A DNA stretch of 64,000 nucleotides from Sphingobacterium athyrii (GTDB taxonomy: Bacteria > Bacteroidota > Bacteroidia > Sphingobacteriales > Sphingobacteriaceae). The stretch is from NCBI RefSeq assembly GCF_003071065.1, contig NZ_QCXX01000001.1:1298971-1362970 (forward strand), in the 5' to 3' direction. A program made the translations under genes and the position numbers. Position 1 is the first letter of the stretch, and each line of letters opens with the position of its first letter. Under the pieces are notes generated by a model. It saw nothing but the letters and a program-made list of their open reading frames with translations, made no database searches and was not told where the DNA came from. Shown in pieces: positions 18,832 to 28,435 of this stretch.

Positions 18832-19860
18832 CTAGTTAGGTTTTATCACGATTTGTTTGTTTTTCACTTCAATGTTCACATTCATGGTATGTTTGATGAC
18901 AAAGAGAATGTCATCAATTCCTTTTACTGGTATAACACCGGTAAATCTTTTGTGGAGCAGTGCCGAATCCTGAACAATAACCTGATAACCGTAATTATCT
19001 TCCAGTACACTGATAATATTGGCCAGGTCACTGTGTTCGATGCTAAGTTCGCCCCGAGTCCAAGATAGTGCCCGATTCACATCACTGTGGACGATTTGGT
19101 TTGCTTTTTCATTTTCATCATAGATGAACATCTCCCCAGGTGCCAGCAAACGATCCATCCCGTCCTTTCCCTGAACCCGTAGGCTACCTTCGAACAATGC
19201 CACTTCGATACGCCCACGACGGTCTTTTACATTAAACTTAGTCCCCAGCACAGTCAGCGAGAGGTCTCCCACATGCACCACAAAGAAATCATTCTCGCGC
19301 AGGCGATTTTTAATTGCGGTATGTTTTACCTCAAACATACCCTCGCCTTCAAACCATACTTCCCGGGGTTTGTCCGTTTTCCAGCCACGTACATAGGACA
19401 GGCTGGAATTACTGTTCAGTTTGATAATGGAAGCATCCGGAAGGGCAACTTCGCGTTGCTGGCCAAAGGCGGTGTTTGTCGCTTTAGGACCATACTGACT
19501 GATCTCATAGGTCAACATTGCAAAAAGTAACAGCGCAGCGGCTGAAGCAGTCCATCGCAGTATTTTCCGGATAACGCGTGTTTGCCTTTGTTTCTTTTCA
19601 TATACCGGAATTTGTGCCATGATACCTGCCCAACGCTGATGACTACTCAAACCACTAGGGGCAAGTTCCTGCCCCTTGATCAGCAGTATCCACATCGTTG
19701 CGCGTTCCATCTCTGCAATCAAATCAGGAAAATGATCCCCCAGCTCAGACCAAAAATCGTTTTGAGGATCTCCATTTTGGAACGTCGTCTGCACAAAGTC
19801 TTCATCCGCAAAAAAGTCTGCTGCCTTAAAATCTTTATATTTAGCTAACCGAGAGTTCAT
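18832..19860 (-). CDS. FecR-family anti-sigma factor
   Basis: The protein has 342 residues: a cytoplasmic N-terminal part (1-85), one membrane helix (about 92-112), the FecR domain (about 125-225, with FEGEGMFEVKH) and a C-terminal DUF4974-like domain (about 265-342). It should hold the ECF sigma factor encoded upstream and release it when the STN domain of the SusC receptor signals. The gap to the sigma gene is 173 bases, so a promoter of its own is possible; the gap to SusC is 26 bases. Confidence 0.92.
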   Translation of the reverse strand: MNSRLAKYKDFKAADFFADEDFVQTTFQNGDPQNDFWSELGDHFPDLIAEMERATMWILLIKGQELAPSGLSSHQRWAGIMAQIPVYEKKQRQTRVIRKILRWTASAAALLLFAMLTYEISQYGPKATNTAFGQQREVALPDASIIKLNSNSSLSYVRGWKTDKPREVWFEGEGMFEVKHTAIKNRLRENDFFVVHVGDLSLTVLGTKFNVKDRRGRIEVALFEGSLRVQGKDGMDRLLAPGEMFIYDENEKANQIVHSDVNRALSWTRGELSIEHSDLANIISVLEDNYGYQVIVQDSALLHKRFTGVIPVKGIDDILFVIKHTMNVNIEVKNKQIVIKPN

Positions 19861-20033
19861 ACTGTTTTATATAGGTTACACCTCTCGACAAAATTTTACC
19901 CCAATAAATTTTATTTTTTTTAAAAAAATAGGCAATACCAGCTTGATCATCATAAAAACAGCGAAAGCACCATTTATGATCGTCTTATACTGGTTATTAT
20001 TTATCAGAGAAAACTTGCCTGCAAGTGCGAGAT

Positions 20034-20630
20034 TTAATTGTAACGTAACTGATTGAGTAAATGGAGCAACAGCAATAAACCAAACCTGCCAAAATGCTTC
20101 TTCAGGCTATCTAGCGCTCGGTAGTACAGTTTATAGGTATCCTTGGTGGACAACCCCATAATTTCTGCGATCTCCGGATAGGGCAATTCTTCAAAAAAAC
20201 GGAGGTGGATAATCTCGCGCTGACGGGCAGTCATCTGCTGCAACGCTTGGTCAAGCCTGTCCCGGACCTCCAGGGCACGTTCTTGACGGATCATGCTGAG
20301 ATCATGAGGAAGCTCAATGGTAAATGGCAAGTAATCGACAGAAGAACTGGTCATATCCGCCCGTCTGAGTGACTGTTCAATTTTCTTCACCAGTGTACGA
20401 CGGAAGGCTTTATATAGGTAGTTTTTAACGGCGACATCCGAACTTAAATTGTCTTTGTTGCACCACAACTTGACAAATAGTTCCTGAATACTGTCTTCAA
20501 TGATATCTTCATCCTGCGTAAACTTAAATCCATAATTGAACAACAGGCGATTATACCGTTCAAAAAGTATTTTGAACGAAGGTTCATGCCCTACTTGAAA
20601 CATTTGCCAAATCTGTTGATCGGAGTTCAT
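20034..20630 (-). CDS. ECF sigma-70 factor
   Basis: The protein has 198 residues. Region 2 is at about 20-90 (FKILFERYNRLLFNYGFKF, then SIQELFVKLW) and region 4 at about 125-180 (LPYPEIAEIMGLS and the DSLKKHFG end). It belongs to the Bacteroidota sigma/FecR type that switches on SusC/SusD genes in response to ligand. After region 4 the protein ends in a very hydrophobic tail of about 16 residues rich in leucine, which could affect its solubility or anti-sigma binding. It precedes FecR in the same direction. Confidence 0.92.
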   Translation of the reverse strand: MNSDQQIWQMFQVGHEPSFKILFERYNRLLFNYGFKFTQDEDIIEDSIQELFVKLWCNKDNLSSDVAVKNYLYKAFRRTLVKKIEQSLRRADMTSSSVDYLPFTIELPHDLSMIRQERALEVRDRLDQALQQMTARQREIIHLRFFEELPYPEIAEIMGLSTKDTYKLYYRALDSLKKHFGRFGLLLLLHLLNQLRYN

Positions 20631-20682
20631 TTAGTAATGCGCGGTTTTTTGTTTTTCAGTTTAAGTAGATAAAATATTCATT

Positions 20683-20690
20683 CAAATCTA
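20683..20690 (-). promoter_or_regulatory. Possible -7 box of the ECF sigma gene
   Basis: On the minus strand this reads TAGATTTG and fits the Bacteroidota -7 consensus TAnnTTTG, about 53 bases before the sigma-factor start. No TTTG is found at the expected distance upstream, so this is only half of a typical promoter. Confidence 0.3.
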
Positions 20691-20789
20691 CTAAAAAAAA
20701 TTTTTCGACCTACACCACATAAGCGATTCTCCAGAAAACATGTAGCAGCTTACTGTTTCAGCATGCTGTTCATCTTTTTAGGACAAGTT

Positions 20790-23700
20790 CTATTGTACAT
20801 TTTTCAGGAGGGGTAGCATCATCGAAACCTTGACCGTAAAATCTTCCTCCTGCGGGTTTTTGTCAATTTCGAGCCAAGCGGAGTTCGGCAATTTTTCGCT
20901 ATTGATCATCCGCAGCCTATCCTCAACCCCCATTATACCGAAAGAGGCACTTTTAAAAGGATTTAAATTAGGTTTAGGAGCGAAATCAAAACCGACACCG
21001 TTGTCCATAATTTCAATACACAAATTATTATCCTTTTTAATGGCTTTTATACTGATCTTGCCCCTACGTCCACTCAGATGTCTGACACCATGATGCACCG
21101 CATTTTCGACCAGCGGCTGTATCAGCATCGAGGGGATCCTATAGCTGCTTTTGATCAGATCCTCATCGACATGTATCACATAGTCAAAAGTCTGCCCAAA
21201 ACGTTCCTGCTCCAGTTCCAGATAGAGCTTCACCAATTGCAGTTCGGAAGCTATGCTAGCCATGGAAAACTGAGAGTTCTCCAATACGAGACGGCTTAAC
21301 GTCGCAAATTTATGGATCAATTTGCTGGCATGGCGGGCATCATTTTCCACGACATAGGCCTCAATCGAGTTTAATATATTAAAGATAAAATGGGGATTCA
21401 TCTGTGACCGAATTGCTTTCAGCTCACTTTCATATAGTTTTTGCCTAAACTCAGAAGCCAGTTTCTTTTCCTTTTCCACCTCCAGTACCTCTGCCTGTTC
21501 CCGGATCTTGATCTCATTTTGCTTCAACTCCTGTTGTAAGGTCAGACTGAACTCATGCTGCAGCCGATTTATTTTCTTCTGATGCGCAATTCCATAAAGC
21601 AGTATCAGGATTACGGCAAGGAAAATACAGGCGATCAAACCTATTTTAAACCAGAGCCCCTGATACCAGAGCAGCTTCACCGAAAGCGGAATAACCAGCT
21701 GATGCGTGGACCATTTTCCGTTCTGATCCTCCACCCGGAGAAAAAAGCGGTAATTGCCTCCGGGGACATTACTGTATACGGCCTCATGCCTGTCCTCGGC
21801 ATCAATCCAGTCCCGATCAATCCCTTCGAGTTTATAGCTGAAGCGCAAATTTTTACCATTCATGATCTCCGCTGCGGAAAAAAGAAAAGAGAATGTATTT
21901 TCACGAGGCTGAAGCAAGATTCGCCCTGTCCTTAACCGATATGAATTATCGCGGTTAAGGATCTTGAATGCACTTATTATCGGTTTTATTTCCCGCCGGT
22001 TATCATTTAACGCTTTGATCGATCCCTTGATCAGCCCTTTATCCGTAGTCCATACTAAGTTATCGGAATCCAGGTAAAAGTCGTAAATATGGAAACGGTC
22101 AGGCGGTACAACCCCCTGCCCCGGATCAAGCTGGTCAAATGTTGAATACCCCGGATCGAAGATCGTCATTCCGTCCGGAGTCCGCATCCAGATCCGTCCT
22201 TTGAAATCATCTTTTAAAGCATAAGCATAAATACGGGGAAAACGGTTCCGGTCATTGACCTGTCGAAAACGCACATTGGCGGCCGATCCAGTGATCTGCC
22301 CGATCCCCTGCTGACTGCTGCTATACCAAAAATTGCGATCAGCATCCAGCAGAAATGAAAACACGGTATTTACGGCCAGGCTCGTAGGTGATTTTCCATG
22401 TTTAAAATGAATAAACTTCATACCGAGCTTGTCTTCAACCTTGACCGCACCAAAGCCGTCCATACCCATCCAGAGGGCGCCCGCGGCATCCTTTGCCAAA
22501 GTAATTATTTTATGGTCAATCAAGCCATTTGTTTTGTCATACCGTACGACGCTATTTGCCTGCATATCGTACCGATACAATCCATCGCTCCATGAGCCTA
22601 TCCACAGTACCGGTCTTCCGCCCACCGTATCGGCGACGATACGATTACAGTCGGCATGTTCCAATCCGAAAGAGCTGCCGACGACCTTTAAAGGCCCGAG
22701 CGTCTTTTTTGTTGTATCGAACACGAATATACCTCGATCCAATGTGGAGATATAGATCCTGCCATCCAATGCCATCAGCTGGCTGACGCTCAGTTTAGCC
22801 AGGGGAAATACCGATATCCGGGTTCGGAAATCAGCCGAAAGCTGGCCGATCCCCCCCGCTGTCAGGTACCAGATGCTGTCATTGACCTTGATCAATCTAT
22901 GGATGGGCTGCTGTCCACCGGAAATGAAATCCGTTATCTGATTTATTTCTTTTGAATAATAATAAAGGCCATTGTCGGAGCATATAAAATACCCCCGTCT
23001 GACCGGTACTATGCGATTGATCCTGTTCGGCTTTCCTGATCCATCAGGTACGTTTAAGTTCCAGTCCACTTCCTCGATATGCTTATCCTGTAGTCCATAG
23101 CGGTATAGTTTTCCATTTCTATGCGCTGCCAGTACGATATTCTCTTCCGGAAAAAAGGCGGCCTCATCGATATTGTTATCATAAAGTGATACATTGGGCC
23201 CCAGGCCGAGTACATCTTTTTGTTTAATTTCCCGGAGAGCAGGATCTACATGGATCAGGTTATAGTTATAATAGGATGCAAATATCTTGCCGCCGACATC
23301 ACATACAGCCGTGACAGCATTTTCACCCAGATTGGCCAAGCCATAATGAACGATCTTCTTCGATCCGGGATCATAAGAAAACAGCCCGTGATAGCGCGTG
23401 CCGATCCACAGTAGCCCCTGTCGGTCTTTATGGATACGGAATATGGTCATACAAGCCTTTCTATCCAGTTTTATAACTGTGATATGCCCCGATGCCAAAT
23501 CCAGCATCTGGAGATCTGTCTCCTGTCCGCCAAAGTAAACTTTGCCCGCTGATTCATGAACGGCATAGAGTTCATGTTTTACGAGTGCCCCCTGATTGAC
23601 GCTGGCAGCATATTTCGTCCAGGCCAGATCCGATGGTTTGCTTCTGTCGTAGCACAGCAGTCCCCTGTTGTAGCTCGTGACCCATATTTTGTTGCCTTCA

Positions 23701-23975
23701 CCGATACTGATGCTACTCAGGTCATAAGAAAAATCTCCTTTTTGGTCAAAACTGACCGGGTGGAATGTTTTCCCGTCAAAATAACAGAGGCCCCGCGCGG
23801 TGGCCATCCAGAGCAGGCCGTCCGGATCCGTTGCCGCATCCCTGATCTTATCGCTGGGCAGGCCTTCCCGGCTTGTGAAATGGCTGAAATTATAGATCCG
23901 CTGTGGCAATCGTTCTTGGGCAAATGCGATGAAAGCAGTTAGCAGCAAGTAAATAAAGACCACAATTCTAGCCAT
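20790..23975 (-). CDS. Propeller-type sensor histidine kinase (LytS-like kinase core)
   Basis: The protein has 1061 residues: signal peptide (1-19), a periplasmic two-component-regulator propeller (about 30-670, repeats such as GLLWIGT and ILWIGSW), a Y_Y_Y domain (about 700-765), a membrane helix (about 785-806), a coiled coil, a His_kinase domain with QMNPHFIFN (His862) and an HATPase domain with DNGVGF. Such kinases normally pass phosphate to a LytTR regulator encoded beside them. None is present here. The next gene downstream, 159 bases away, is the ECF sigma factor. The ligand is unknown, though the position suggests a link to the SusCD locus. Confidence 0.9.
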   Translation of the reverse strand: MARIVVFIYLLLTAFIAFAQERLPQRIYNFSHFTSREGLPSDKIRDAATDPDGLLWMATARGLCYFDGKTFHPVSFDQKGDFSYDLSSISIGEGNKIWVTSYNRGLLCYDRSKPSDLAWTKYAASVNQGALVKHELYAVHESAGKVYFGGQETDLQMLDLASGHITVIKLDRKACMTIFRIHKDRQGLLWIGTRYHGLFSYDPGSKKIVHYGLANLGENAVTAVCDVGGKIFASYYNYNLIHVDPALREIKQKDVLGLGPNVSLYDNNIDEAAFFPEENIVLAAHRNGKLYRYGLQDKHIEEVDWNLNVPDGSGKPNRINRIVPVRRGYFICSDNGLYYYSKEINQITDFISGGQQPIHRLIKVNDSIWYLTAGGIGQLSADFRTRISVFPLAKLSVSQLMALDGRIYISTLDRGIFVFDTTKKTLGPLKVVGSSFGLEHADCNRIVADTVGGRPVLWIGSWSDGLYRYDMQANSVVRYDKTNGLIDHKIITLAKDAAGALWMGMDGFGAVKVEDKLGMKFIHFKHGKSPTSLAVNTVFSFLLDADRNFWYSSSQQGIGQITGSAANVRFRQVNDRNRFPRIYAYALKDDFKGRIWMRTPDGMTIFDPGYSTFDQLDPGQGVVPPDRFHIYDFYLDSDNLVWTTDKGLIKGSIKALNDNRREIKPIISAFKILNRDNSYRLRTGRILLQPRENTFSFLFSAAEIMNGKNLRFSYKLEGIDRDWIDAEDRHEAVYSNVPGGNYRFFLRVEDQNGKWSTHQLVIPLSVKLLWYQGLWFKIGLIACIFLAVILILLYGIAHQKKINRLQHEFSLTLQQELKQNEIKIREQAEVLEVEKEKKLASEFRQKLYESELKAIRSQMNPHFIFNILNSIEAYVVENDARHASKLIHKFATLSRLVLENSQFSMASIASELQLVKLYLELEQERFGQTFDYVIHVDEDLIKSSYRIPSMLIQPLVENAVHHGVRHLSGRRGKISIKAIKKDNNLCIEIMDNGVGFDFAPKPNLNPFKSASFGIMGVEDRLRMINSEKLPNSAWLEIDKNPQEEDFTVKVSMMLPLLKNVQ

Positions 23976-24102
23976 AACACAAGATTAAATACCAAACAAC
24001 CTTCCCATGAGATTGATCATCACATTAAATTTTCATCAACAGGTTGTAAGCGATGACAGCTCCTTATAAATTTACGCTATTTTTTTGATTGCCATACCAT
24101 TA

Positions 24103-25021
24103 TCACTGTTCCTCTTTCAGGGCTGACTCTATGGCCTGGTTGTTATTTAAGTCAACACCCTTTCTTTTAAGGCTAGCCATAACTCCACCGGGAATTAATA
24201 CATAGCGATAGTTCAAAAATGGGTTCAGAGTGCTCAAATTGGTTCCATCATGTGTAAAACGATAGATGATGATCTGATTGATCTTTGACACGAATGAAAT
24301 GGTATTGGGTCTTCCTCCGACGGTAGAAGTGTAAGGCAGGGCAAATACTCCCCCTCCATAATCCATATAAACTAATATAGCACTACTCTTGAGGTAAATT
24401 TTTGTCAATCCATTTGCAGGGAGGTGGCCTAACCTGCAGGATGTAGCATCAATTACAGAATCCTTATTAACATCCTTGGCATATTGCCAGCCACTATAGA
24501 TGACATTTGCCGCACCCGTAGCTCCCTTTAGATTAATCCCCGCTCCCCAGCCGGAAGCTGTTTTGGGTCCAAAAAGCTGATAGGTATCGGTTTTAAAATA
24601 GAAATCACCCACGGCACCGAGTGATACCGCAGGTATTGCGGTTCCGCTTAATATTTTCGTTCCTGCGGCACCGTTGGTTCCATTGGTACCATTTGTACCT
24701 GCGGCACCTCGAAACGAGGTAGCTGCCCCCCAGCCGGCATCAGTTTTGGGACCGTACATCTCAGAAGTATTTTTTCGGATATAATAGTCACCATTTTTCC
24801 AGTGTAGCGCCGGGAACAGTAGTCCCGCTAAAAATTGTTGCTCCGTCGGCACCTTTTTCCCCTTGCATACCGGTAGTGCCCTGATCACCTTTAGGCCCTT
24901 GCTGTCCCGGTTGACCGGTATCCCCTTTTTTACAGGAAAATAACATGATCAATCCCAGATTGACCATCGCTAATGTCTTTACTACGTTCATTGGTCTTAT
25001 TTGTTTATAATTACTGTTCAA
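24103..25021 (-). pseudogene. Collagen-like surface lipoprotein, frameshifted
   Basis: Two adjoining frames make one protein. The 5' part (24788-25021) has a lipoprotein signal ending in LMLFSC-like residues, then Gly-X-Y repeats (GDTGQPGQQGPKGDQG), and hits TGA at 24788. The 3' part continues from about 24798 to 24103 in another frame: a first KNGDYYIRKNTSEMYGPKTDAGWG unit, Gly-Thr-Asn repeats, a second related unit (GDFYFKTDTYQLFGPKTASGWG) and a globular C-terminal domain. Comparison of the two units places the shift at the CTGGAAAAATGG stretch near 24791-24802; removing one G restores a single frame. Phase variation, true decay or a sequence error are all possible. Translation may start at 25021 or 24991. 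Confidence 0.75.
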
Positions 25022-26154
25022 ATATATTTCCTGTAGGACAAGGAAAAATCAACAATGTGTGAAACAGGTCAACCAATGCGTAGACGGGGCTTTTCATTTA
25101 GCCAAGCATCCGATCCGCCTCTTCGGGCACATCCATTCCTCACACTTCTTCCCACTATTTTTGTTGCAAAGAGTGCGATATATCAAGGCGATATATATTG
25201 CGTTATGAAAACCGCAACATCCCGATTGTCCCTGAGAAGCGCGGTAACCTATCGGGTCGTAGCCCCGGGCCGATTTCCAACTGTCTCCCGCCCTACAGCA
25301 CGATTGCCACCGATTACATTCATTAATAATTTATGCATGAAGAATTTTAAGAATTTCAAGGCGAACAATTTCTCCCTTAAATTCCTCATTCAACGCAATC
25401 TTCGGTTCAAATGGCACTGGAAGGTCTATCCTACTGCAAGCTCTATTCAGGTAGCGGCCGGAGCTTTCTTTCTAGGTCTTCCAAAAATAGTCAATCGTCG
25501 ACATATTCAGGAAAACGAAATCCGTTTCTCTATGAATATGATTTCAAAACAAACCGAGTATTTTACGCCCTTAATAGTTGAAGTCACCTCTCCACAAATT
25601 GAGAAGTGTACTAAAATAGAAAATTCCGCTGTTTGAAAAGACCGCCCGTAGCTGAACACCTACATTATAAATTTTATTGCCGTTCTGTCGATATTTTCAG
25701 CCAAAACTCCACATATTCTTTTGTAACATTGCTAAATATTATTGATTACAAACCGCTTTATAACTAAAATAATCTATTGTCTATTAAACAAATAACAAAA
25801 CTAAAAACTCGTTTATAGTTCTACATCATAATGTACGACAGCTGAAATGCTAAAGTAATTTTAATATTATTTCTTTTTGTCAAACTTCATCTATCCGTTC
25901 AAAAAGAGTACAATATTTTTTAGGTACGATAGCCATATTTCAGTTAATAAGAACGCGATATATTGACTAATTATTTAAATGAAATAGAAATTAACATACA
26001 GCAGTAAATTTAGGTTATCACGAAAAGTACTAACAAATAAAATCTATGCTCAAAAAAAACATTTATCAACAGAATACAACGGATTTAATCCATGATTAAA
26101 CAGGGTATCATGTTTCAGTAAATGTCGAATATAAACCAAATAATAAAAATACAC
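25022..26154. other. Long AT-rich gap with a decayed fimbrillin fragment
   Basis: About 1.1 kb without an intact gene. A 193-codon frame at 25055-25636 has no recognisable domain apart from a short fimbrillin-like piece (listed separately). From about 25640 to 26150 the sequence is very AT-rich and presumably holds the promoter of the small-peptide/fimbrillin genes. I found no full TTTG/TAnnTTTG pair there. Confidence 0.55.
25203..25263 (+). pseudogene. Short remnant related to the fimbrillin gene
   Basis: The segment can be read as ATSRLSLRSAVTYRVVA, close to ATKLLSLRGPVTYRVVA in the intact fimbrillin at about 26684-26733. The DNA shares a 15-base identical core (GGTAACCTATCGGGT) at 25243-25257 and 26710-26724. 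Similarity stops on both sides. It looks like a leftover of a second fimbrillin gene or of a partial duplication. Confidence 0.45.
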
Positions 26155-26349
26155 ATGAAAAAGAAAACTGAAAAAGAGATCTACGTGACACCCGTAATCG
26201 AGCGGTTACAGGTGATGATGGAAGAAGGTGTGGCTGCAGGCTCGGCAGGGTCAGCCCAACCCGGAGGAGGCTCCGGCGTTAGCGAAACAGACTGGAATAA
26301 CGGCGGATCAGAAACCCAAGATCCGAGTAGCGGTGAATGGTGGAACTAA
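26155..26349 (+). CDS. Small VAAGSA-motif peptide gene next to fimbrillin
   Basis: From the ATG at 26155 it encodes 64 residues; an ATG at 26122 would add 11. The N-terminal half is charged (MKKKTEKEIYVTPVIERL), followed by MEEGVAAGSAGSA, and the C-terminal half is disordered, rich in Gly, Ser, Asn and Trp (GGGSG, DWNNGG, EWWN). I recall similar short proteins with an E-x-G-[IV]-A-A-G-S-A core in other Sphingobacteriaceae, without assigned function. No signal peptide is evident. It sits 22 bases before the fimbrillin start, so the two are probably co-transcribed. Confidence 0.65.
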   Translation: MKKKTEKEIYVTPVIERLQVMMEEGVAAGSAGSAQPGGGSGVSETDWNNGGSETQDPSSGEWWN

Positions 26350-26371
26350 TCAAAAATTATTTAAAACAATT

Positions 26372-28117
26372 ATGAAAAAAATGCATCAGATTATAAAGAC
26401 AAAACTGGCTTTAATTGTCTTTCTAGCAATTGCCGTTTCCTGTAGCAAGGAGAAAGGTGAGAATACTATTGAAGTGAATAAAGGGATAAAACTGGCTTTA
26501 ACTGAAGCCCAATTCGGCGGAGATAATATATCCGTGGCGAAAGCTTCGGCAAAGGCCGGCGCAACCGAACCTTTAACGATAACAAAAGAAATTCAGTCGG
26601 GACCGTTTAGCATTACCGCAGAACTGACCGAGAATACCCCAAGTAACAGCGGGCTTAAAGCTTCTACCGGTAAAAAGGCCGCAACGAAATTGCTGTCTTT
26701 GAGAGGTCCGGTAACCTATCGGGTAGTGGCCTATGAAACAGACGGTACTTATATTGACCAGGCCGTTGGCGATGCTTCGGATTCAACCCAGGTATTCTTT
26801 GGGGATAAATTGATCGCGGGTCATAAATATACCTTTGTGATCTATTCATTGGGGTCTACGACTACTGCCCCTCCTGCAGCTCCAACAACAAACCTATATA
26901 CGGCAGGTCAGGTGAATTTCGCTTTTGCAAACTATACTGAAAATGGAGCGGACTTCATGTATGCCATCGAAAAAGATGTCACCATACTCGGCAACAATAC
27001 TCCGACTCCGTTGACGACACCATTGCAGCACATGTTTACCCGTGTGACCCTGCTTGTCGACAACAGCGATGCAACAGGTACATTTGGTACTGCAAACTAT
27101 GTAAAAGGAGGTTACCTTTCGGAGGTTCCGGTACAAGCGGAATGGACTTCACCTTTCGCTAACCCAACTGTTGACCTGAGTACCGGTGAAACCCTATCCG
27201 CTACCAATGCGATAAATGTACCCCCTGTTTCAAATCTAAATGCAACAGCACGGACTTTTATCGTCAACCAGAGTCAGTCAACCAATTTTTCAATTGCATT
27301 GACGATTCCAAGCGGTCAGATCAAAATCGGTCATGATGTCAATGCGCAAGCGGTAAACTTTAACTTTTCAAATGCGGGTCTAGGCTTAAAACCGGGCTTT
27401 TCCTACACCATGAAATTACGTTTCAACAGCGACCGCTTTGTCAATGCGTCCAATGTCACCAGAACCCCTGCTGCTGCTGATGCACGCTATGCTGTCATCG
27501 CCGGTTATCGTTGGGACCGCTATAACCTTGGTGTGGTCGATGTAAACCCTGCAACCAATAATCCTGATGCCGTTCCTTCTGTACAGGCACTATATGGTAA
27601 TTACTACCAATGGGGCCGTCAGGCTGCAGTAGCAAATGCTTACAGTGGCGATGGCGCTATCGCAGGATGGAATACAACATCTGCTCCGGACGGTTCATGG
27701 AATAATGGTACCGCAGCTGCTCCTGTGAAAGCAGCATTGGATCCATGTGGTACAGGAGATAGAGTACCTAGTCAAGCTGAATATACCCGTCTAGGAACTT
27801 ATACCCGCCATACCTCGATTGGAAACTGGACTACTTTTACTGGTAACATTACAGTTGGATTATCTGACTTTACAGCCGCGCATATTATGACCAGTAAAAA
27901 AAGCAGTGATATTAAATTAAGCTTTCCTGCAAATGGTCACAGAAACCCGACAACAGGGGCCCAGCTTATCCGCCAAAGCTCCGCAATTTATTGGCTAAAC
28001 ACTGCAGTCGGCGGCAATAATTATGCGTTACAGGGACGTGGATTCCAAAGTTCTTGGGATACATCGAATTATCTTAAAACTGCTGGTTATCCGGTACGTT
28101 GTATCCAAGATAAATAA
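26372..28117 (+). CDS. Fimbrillin-like lipoprotein with FISUMP-like C-terminus
   Basis: I start at the ATG at 26372 (581 residues), since it begins a lipoprotein signal peptide ending in AIAVSC (Cys24); upstream codons in this frame only overlap the small-peptide gene. Residues about 90-370 resemble the fimbrillin/Mfa-like beta fold (VTYRVVAY, YTFVIYS). The last 170 residues resemble the Fibrobacter-succinogenes-major-paralogous (FISUMP) domain: YGNYYQWGR, DPCGTGDRVPSQAEY, FPANGHRN and GYPVRCIQD. It is probably a surface-exposed adhesin or pilus component. A strong terminator follows at 28197. Confidence 0.82.
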   Translation: MKKMHQIIKTKLALIVFLAIAVSCSKEKGENTIEVNKGIKLALTEAQFGGDNISVAKASAKAGATEPLTITKEIQSGPFSITAELTENTPSNSGLKASTGKKAATKLLSLRGPVTYRVVAYETDGTYIDQAVGDASDSTQVFFGDKLIAGHKYTFVIYSLGSTTTAPPAAPTTNLYTAGQVNFAFANYTENGADFMYAIEKDVTILGNNTPTPLTTPLQHMFTRVTLLVDNSDATGTFGTANYVKGGYLSEVPVQAEWTSPFANPTVDLSTGETLSATNAINVPPVSNLNATARTFIVNQSQSTNFSIALTIPSGQIKIGHDVNAQAVNFNFSNAGLGLKPGFSYTMKLRFNSDRFVNASNVTRTPAAADARYAVIAGYRWDRYNLGVVDVNPATNNPDAVPSVQALYGNYYQWGRQAAVANAYSGDGAIAGWNTTSAPDGSWNNGTAAAPVKAALDPCGTGDRVPSQAEYTRLGTYTRHTSIGNWTTFTGNITVGLSDFTAAHIMTSKKSSDIKLSFPANGHRNPTTGAQLIRQSSAIYWLNTAVGGNNYALQGRGFQSSWDTSNYLKTAGYPVRCIQDK

Positions 28118-28196
28118 GAGGCTTAAAAATTCTCTTAAGTAGTCATTATATAATCCCTATTTGACTAGAAATTTCCTATTGAAAACAACAGGAATC

Positions 28197-28235
28197 AAAG
28201 CCCGGCTGGTTTATCCAAGCCGGGCTTTCTTTATA
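28197..28235 (+). terminator. Rho-independent terminator after fimbrillin gene
   Basis: An 11-bp perfect stem (AAAGCCCGGCT at 28197-28207 with AGCCGGGCTTT at 28218-28228), a 10-base loop, then a T-rich tail. It lies 79 bases after the fimbrillin stop. The rest of the 28118-28435 gap holds nothing recognisable. Confidence 0.88.
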
Positions 28236-28435
28236 TTGTAAACAGATTGTCAACGTGCAAAAACCATTGATGTCTCAATTATCTTTTTGTATATTGGTAT
28301 GATAATTAAAGAACGGAAAGTGCGATTTAGCATGAGAGCAGTGGAATACAACGGTCTTACATAAATCGGTTTTTTCGATACAGATTTTTAACTTTGTCAA
28401 CTCCCCAATAATGCTAGGAAAATTAAAATTGTTCT

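Noticed and set aside
24788..24802. Programmed ribosomal frameshift in the collagen-like gene
   Set aside because: The needed shift is +1 (or -2); the A run would favour -1 slippage, which leads to the wrong frame. A mutation or sequence error is simpler.
25055..25636. 193-codon frame as an intact gene
   Set aside because: Apart from a 17-residue fimbrillin-like piece, it has an irregular composition and no domain; treated as a remnant-containing gap.
26228..26371. Long N-terminal extension of the fimbrillin
   Set aside because: It overlaps the small-peptide gene in another frame and places the lipoprotein signal in the interior; the ATG at 26372 is better.
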